The notes below the pieces were generated by a model that saw nothing but the letters and a program-made list of their open reading frames with translations, was not told the origin of the DNA and did not search any database. A program made the translations under genes and the position numbers. A stretch of 9,248 nucleotides of DNA from Salinibacterium sp. GTDB taxonomy: Bacteria > Actinomycetota > Actinomycetes > Actinomycetales > Microbacteriaceae. The DNA lies in contig SCSV01000171.1 of NCBI GenBank assembly GCA_004297555.1, positions 1 through 9,248 of the forward strand, read 5' to 3'. Below, piece by piece: positions 7,329-9,248 of this stretch (position 1 is the stretch's first letter; each line of letters opens with the position of its first letter).

Positions 7329-7335
7329 CTCACCT
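7318..7335. terminator. Stem-loop spanning both convergent stop codons
   Basis: AGGTGA (7318-7323) and TCACCT (7330-7335) form a perfect 6-bp inverted repeat with a 6-nt loop. The fbiC stop TAG (7326-7328) is in the loop, and the cofC stop TGA (minus, 7330-7332) is part of the right arm. Because it is symmetric it would fold in RNA from either strand and could serve as a minimal bidirectional terminator. The stem is short and lacks T-runs, so the call is tentative. Confidence 0.35.
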
Positions 7336-7911
7336 GCCGAGCACGGCCCGGGTGCGATGGCCCGCCAAGTCGCCGAGCGCCGCGAGTTGCGCGGCGGTGT
7401 CCACATCCCGGCGGAGGCCTGAGGTAACCGGCACGGGCAACTCGATGTAGCCCGCGGCGAGGTGCGCCGTCCGCGAGCCCACGCCGAACGCTGGAGCGTG
7501 GTCGTCGGTGCGAAGTGCGGTGATTAGCGTCGTGCCTTGAGTCTCGGCATCCGCCACCATGGCGAGCGGATGCCCGGCCGCGAGCTGCAGAGCTCCGGCG
7601 AGTTCCTCCGGAGGAAGTGCGGGCAGGTCGCCGAGGAGCACCGCGGTCGGTCCGGGGCCAGCTTCCGCAAGGCCCTCCCGCACCGCCGCGTTGAGGGACA
7701 CTCCGGTGTCCTTCACAACCAGAGCGCCCAGGGCAACGAAGGTCGGGCTGACTTCTGCGGACGTCACAACGATCACCCGCGCGGCGCCTAGAGCCGCCTC
7801 GACGGTGTCGAGCGCGATTGCGAGCGCCAAGTCCGGGCTACCACCGAGCCGCGACTTGGCCGCGGGCGTGCCCTTGACCGGGATGACGACCGTCCAGTCA
7901 GTTGCTCGCAC
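7330..7911 (-). CDS. cofC: 2-phospho-L-lactate / phosphoenolpyruvate guanylyltransferase CofC (FbiD)
   Basis: A 193-residue nucleotidyltransferase that activates 2-phospholactate or phosphoenolpyruvate with GTP, supplying the donor for CofD. Visible signatures are the N-terminal nucleotide-binding IPVKGTPAAKSRLGG (10-24), NAAVREG (74-80), LLGDLPAL (92-99), QGTTLITA, FGVGSRTAH (142-150) and LRRDVDTAAQL (166-176). The chosen GTG start at 7909-7911 gives MRATDWTVVIPVKG and overlaps the end of cofE by 14 nt. The frame is open further upstream, but that part lies inside cofE and is arginine-rich and unlike the family. The protein is slightly short for the family, yet all motifs are present. It is the last gene of the right-hand minus operon. 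Confidence 0.94.
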   Translation of the reverse strand: MRATDWTVVIPVKGTPAAKSRLGGSPDLALAIALDTVEAALGAARVIVVTSAEVSPTFVALGALVVKDTGVSLNAAVREGLAEAGPGPTAVLLGDLPALPPEELAGALQLAAGHPLAMVADAETQGTTLITALRTDDHAPAFGVGSRTAHLAAGYIELPVPVTSGLRRDVDTAAQLAALGDLAGHRTRAVLGR

Positions 7912-8650
7912 GGCCCGCCTCGAAGCCCTCGTCCCAGGCCTCCGCCGTGCCCTGCCGGAACATGTCCTCGGCGATCGGGCGGATGAGCGCGCGAGCGCCC
8001 GGGGCATCCGCGGCGAGTAAGTGGGCGAGCCCGCGCAGCACGGCGACCGGTAGGCCGGCGCTCTTTCGTTTCACCAAATCGGCGGCCGCTGCGATCTCGT
8101 CTCCGACCGCCGGAAGGGTCACGTCGAGGGTGCGACCGTGGGTGTCGAGACTGCCGCGCAGGTCCTCGAGCAGAACGACGCCGCTCGCGCCGATCGCGAC
8201 ATCCGTCTGACCCAGTCGCCAGGGGCGGCCCAGGGTGTCGGTGATGATGACACCGAGGGATGCCCCGAACCGGGACTCAAGCACGGTACGCAGAGCGGCG
8301 GCTGAGGCATCCGGATCCACGGGAAGCAACAGCACCGTGCCGGGCACGGTGTTGCTCGCATCGACTCCCGCCGCCGCCGCGACGATGCCCAGCCGGTTCT
8401 CGACGATGCGAGTCACGCCGCCTGGGTGCGCGCGAGTGGCGACGACACGCACCGTCTCATCGGTGATCGCTTGCTCGCGATCCGCTGCCGAAACGATGCG
8501 CCCCTCGGCCTTCGACACGATCTTGCTGCTCACCACGACGATGTCGCCCGACTCGAGCTGCCCGTCGAGAGCGTCGCCGATCACCGTCGCGAGGTCGTCG
8601 CCGGCAACGACCTCCGGGATGCCCGGAACGGCGAAAACGCTGAGGCTCAC
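7898..8650 (-). CDS. cofE: Coenzyme F420-0:L-glutamate ligase CofE (FbiB N-terminal domain only)
   Basis: A 250-residue ligase that adds L-glutamate residues to F420-0 using GTP. Family signatures are GDIVVVSSKIVSKAEG (35-50), GIVAAAAGVDASNT (88-101), TDTLGRPWRLGQTDVAIG (137-154) and LVKRKSAGLPVAVLRG (192-207). The GTG at 8648-8650 overlaps the preceding gene's TGA in a GTGA arrangement; an in-frame extension to 8695 would read into that gene. Mycobacterial FbiB continues after the segment equivalent to IRPIAEDMF into a roughly 200-residue FMN-binding nitroreductase-like domain. Here only about 20 residues follow before the stop, and the next gene is cofC. This is therefore a single-domain CofE as in archaea, not a truncated pseudogene, since the ligase domain is whole. 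Confidence 0.95.
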   Translation of the reverse strand: MSLSVFAVPGIPEVVAGDDLATVIGDALDGQLESGDIVVVSSKIVSKAEGRIVSAADREQAITDETVRVVATRAHPGGVTRIVENRLGIVAAAAGVDASNTVPGTVLLLPVDPDASAAALRTVLESRFGASLGVIITDTLGRPWRLGQTDVAIGASGVVLLEDLRGSLDTHGRTLDVTLPAVGDEIAAAADLVKRKSAGLPVAVLRGLAHLLAADAPGARALIRPIAEDMFRQGTAEAWDEGFEAGRASN

Positions 8651-9248
8651 CGCACCAGCTTCGGCAGCACGTCGCGGCCGAAGACGTCGATCCACTCGCG
8701 CTGGTTGCGGCCCACGTTGTGCAGGTAGATGCGGTCGAAGCCGAGATCGACGAATCGCTGGATCGCAGCCCGGTGCACGTCGGGGTCCGACGAGATCACC
8801 ATGCGACCCTCGAAATCTTCGGGGCGCACCATTTTGGCCATCTGCTCAAGCTCGAACGGCGAACGGATGTCGCCCTTCGGAAACTTCATGCCGCCATTCG
8901 GCCACTCCACCATCGCGTTGGTCAGCGCCTCCTCGTCGGTCGGTGCCCAGCTCAGGTGCAGCTGCAGCACCTTCGGCATCGTCGAGGGGTCTTTGCCGAC
9001 CTCGCGCGCCCCATCGTCGAACTTCTCGAAGAGGCCGCTGATCTTCTCCAGCGGCGCGCCCACGGTGATGAGTCCATCCACAGTCTTGCCGGCGCGTTTC
9101 GCCGTGACGGGGCCGGCCGTCGCCACGAGAATCTCGGGCGGCACCTCGGGCATCGTCCACAATCGGGTCGACTCGAGTTTGTAGAACTGCCCGGCGAACT
9201 TCACGTCCTTACCAGCGAGGGATGCCGCGAACAGTTCTACAAACTCGA
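8647..9248 (-). CDS. F420-dependent LLM oxidoreductase, glucose-6-phosphate dehydrogenase-like family (5' end beyond window)
   Basis: The last 199 codons of a luciferase-fold oxidoreductase; the start lies past the right edge. The order VKFAGQFYKLES, VATAGPVTAKRAG, DGLITVGA, then SSDPDVHRAAIQRFVDLGFDRIYLHNVG and a C-terminal DVLPKLVR aligns by eye with mycobacterial Fgd1 and its TIGR03557-type relatives, not with the other LLM protein in this window. An in-frame GTG at 9204 is an internal valine (AGKDVKFAG), since homology continues upstream of it. The catalytic N-terminal half is not visible. Of the three Fgd1 phosphate-binding residues as I recall them, a lysine and an arginine appear kept (FPKGD, EGRMV), but the lysine after DGFICTSG appears absent. 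True glucose-6-phosphate activity is therefore doubtful. It is the first visible gene of the operon with cofE and cofC. Confidence 0.88.
   Translation of the reverse strand, partial: EFVELFAASLAGKDVKFAGQFYKLESTRLWTMPEVPPEILVATAGPVTAKRAGKTVDGLITVGAPLEKISGLFEKFDDGAREVGKDPSTMPKVLQLHLSWAPTDEEALTNAMVEWPNGGMKFPKGDIRSPFELEQMAKMVRPEDFEGRMVISSDPDVHRAAIQRFVDLGFDRIYLHNVGRNQREWIDVFGRDVLPKLVR

Noticed and set aside
6408..7406. Minus-strand open frame opposite the 3' half of fbiC (332 codons)
   Set aside because: It is antisense to the CofH domain and its second radical-SAM site is on the plus strand. The composition is arginine-rich and it matches no family.
9202..9204. GTG as the start of the right-edge LLM gene
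   Set aside because: It falls inside the segment AGKDVKFAG, which is continuous with family homology, and would remove the catalytic half. The gene is better read as cut by the window edge.
1..9248. Mobile elements, CRISPR arrays, phage or defence genes
   Set aside because: I found no transposase, integrase, regularly spaced repeats or terminal inverted repeats. All substantial coding sequence is accounted for by metabolic genes.

Overview
The window reads as a chromosomal segment of a high-GC actinobacterium, most likely of the Microbacteriaceae or a close relative. This rests on strong G/C bias at third codon positions, frequent GTG starts, a candidate leaderless gene, complete coenzyme F420 biosynthesis, and many copies of the hexamer GGATGC/GCATCC. 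The family-level placement is an impression, not a computed result. There are seven complete genes and one cut by the right edge. There are no rRNA, tRNA, CRISPR or mobile-element signatures.

Left block (76-3370, minus strand, read right to left): a tight three-gene operon encodes a nitrilase-superfamily beta-ureidopropionase (2522-3370), a dihydropyrimidinase/D-hydantoinase (1101-2522) and a luciferase-like (LLM) oxidoreductase of the predicted F420-dependent CPS_4043 type (76-1092). The first two catalyse the second and third steps of reductive pyrimidine breakdown. The third is not an established member of that pathway. Its position suggests it may act on the pyrimidine ring, for example as an alternative to dihydropyrimidine dehydrogenase.

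Middle block (3497-7328, plus strand): cofD/fbiA, then a 235-bp hairpin-rich gap, then the large bifunctional FO synthase gene fbiC. The 126-bp divergent region before cofD holds candidate promoters for both directions and a perfect 7-bp inverted repeat.

Right block (7330-9248, minus strand): a partial F420-dependent LLM oxidoreductase resembling the glucose-6-phosphate dehydrogenase-type family, then cofE and cofC. Both gene junctions overlap, which implies translational coupling. This block converges on fbiC with one base between the two stop codons.

Together the middle and right blocks encode the core F420 pathway. FbiC makes FO. CofC activates the phospho-C3 acid with GTP. CofD joins that product to FO. 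CofE adds the glutamate tail. Two predicted F420 users flank the biosynthetic genes, so the locus looks like a cofactor-plus-consumers neighbourhood. CofE here lacks the C-terminal reductase domain found in mycobacterial FbiB, so a dehydro-F420 reductase, if the phosphoenolpyruvate route is used, must be encoded elsewhere.
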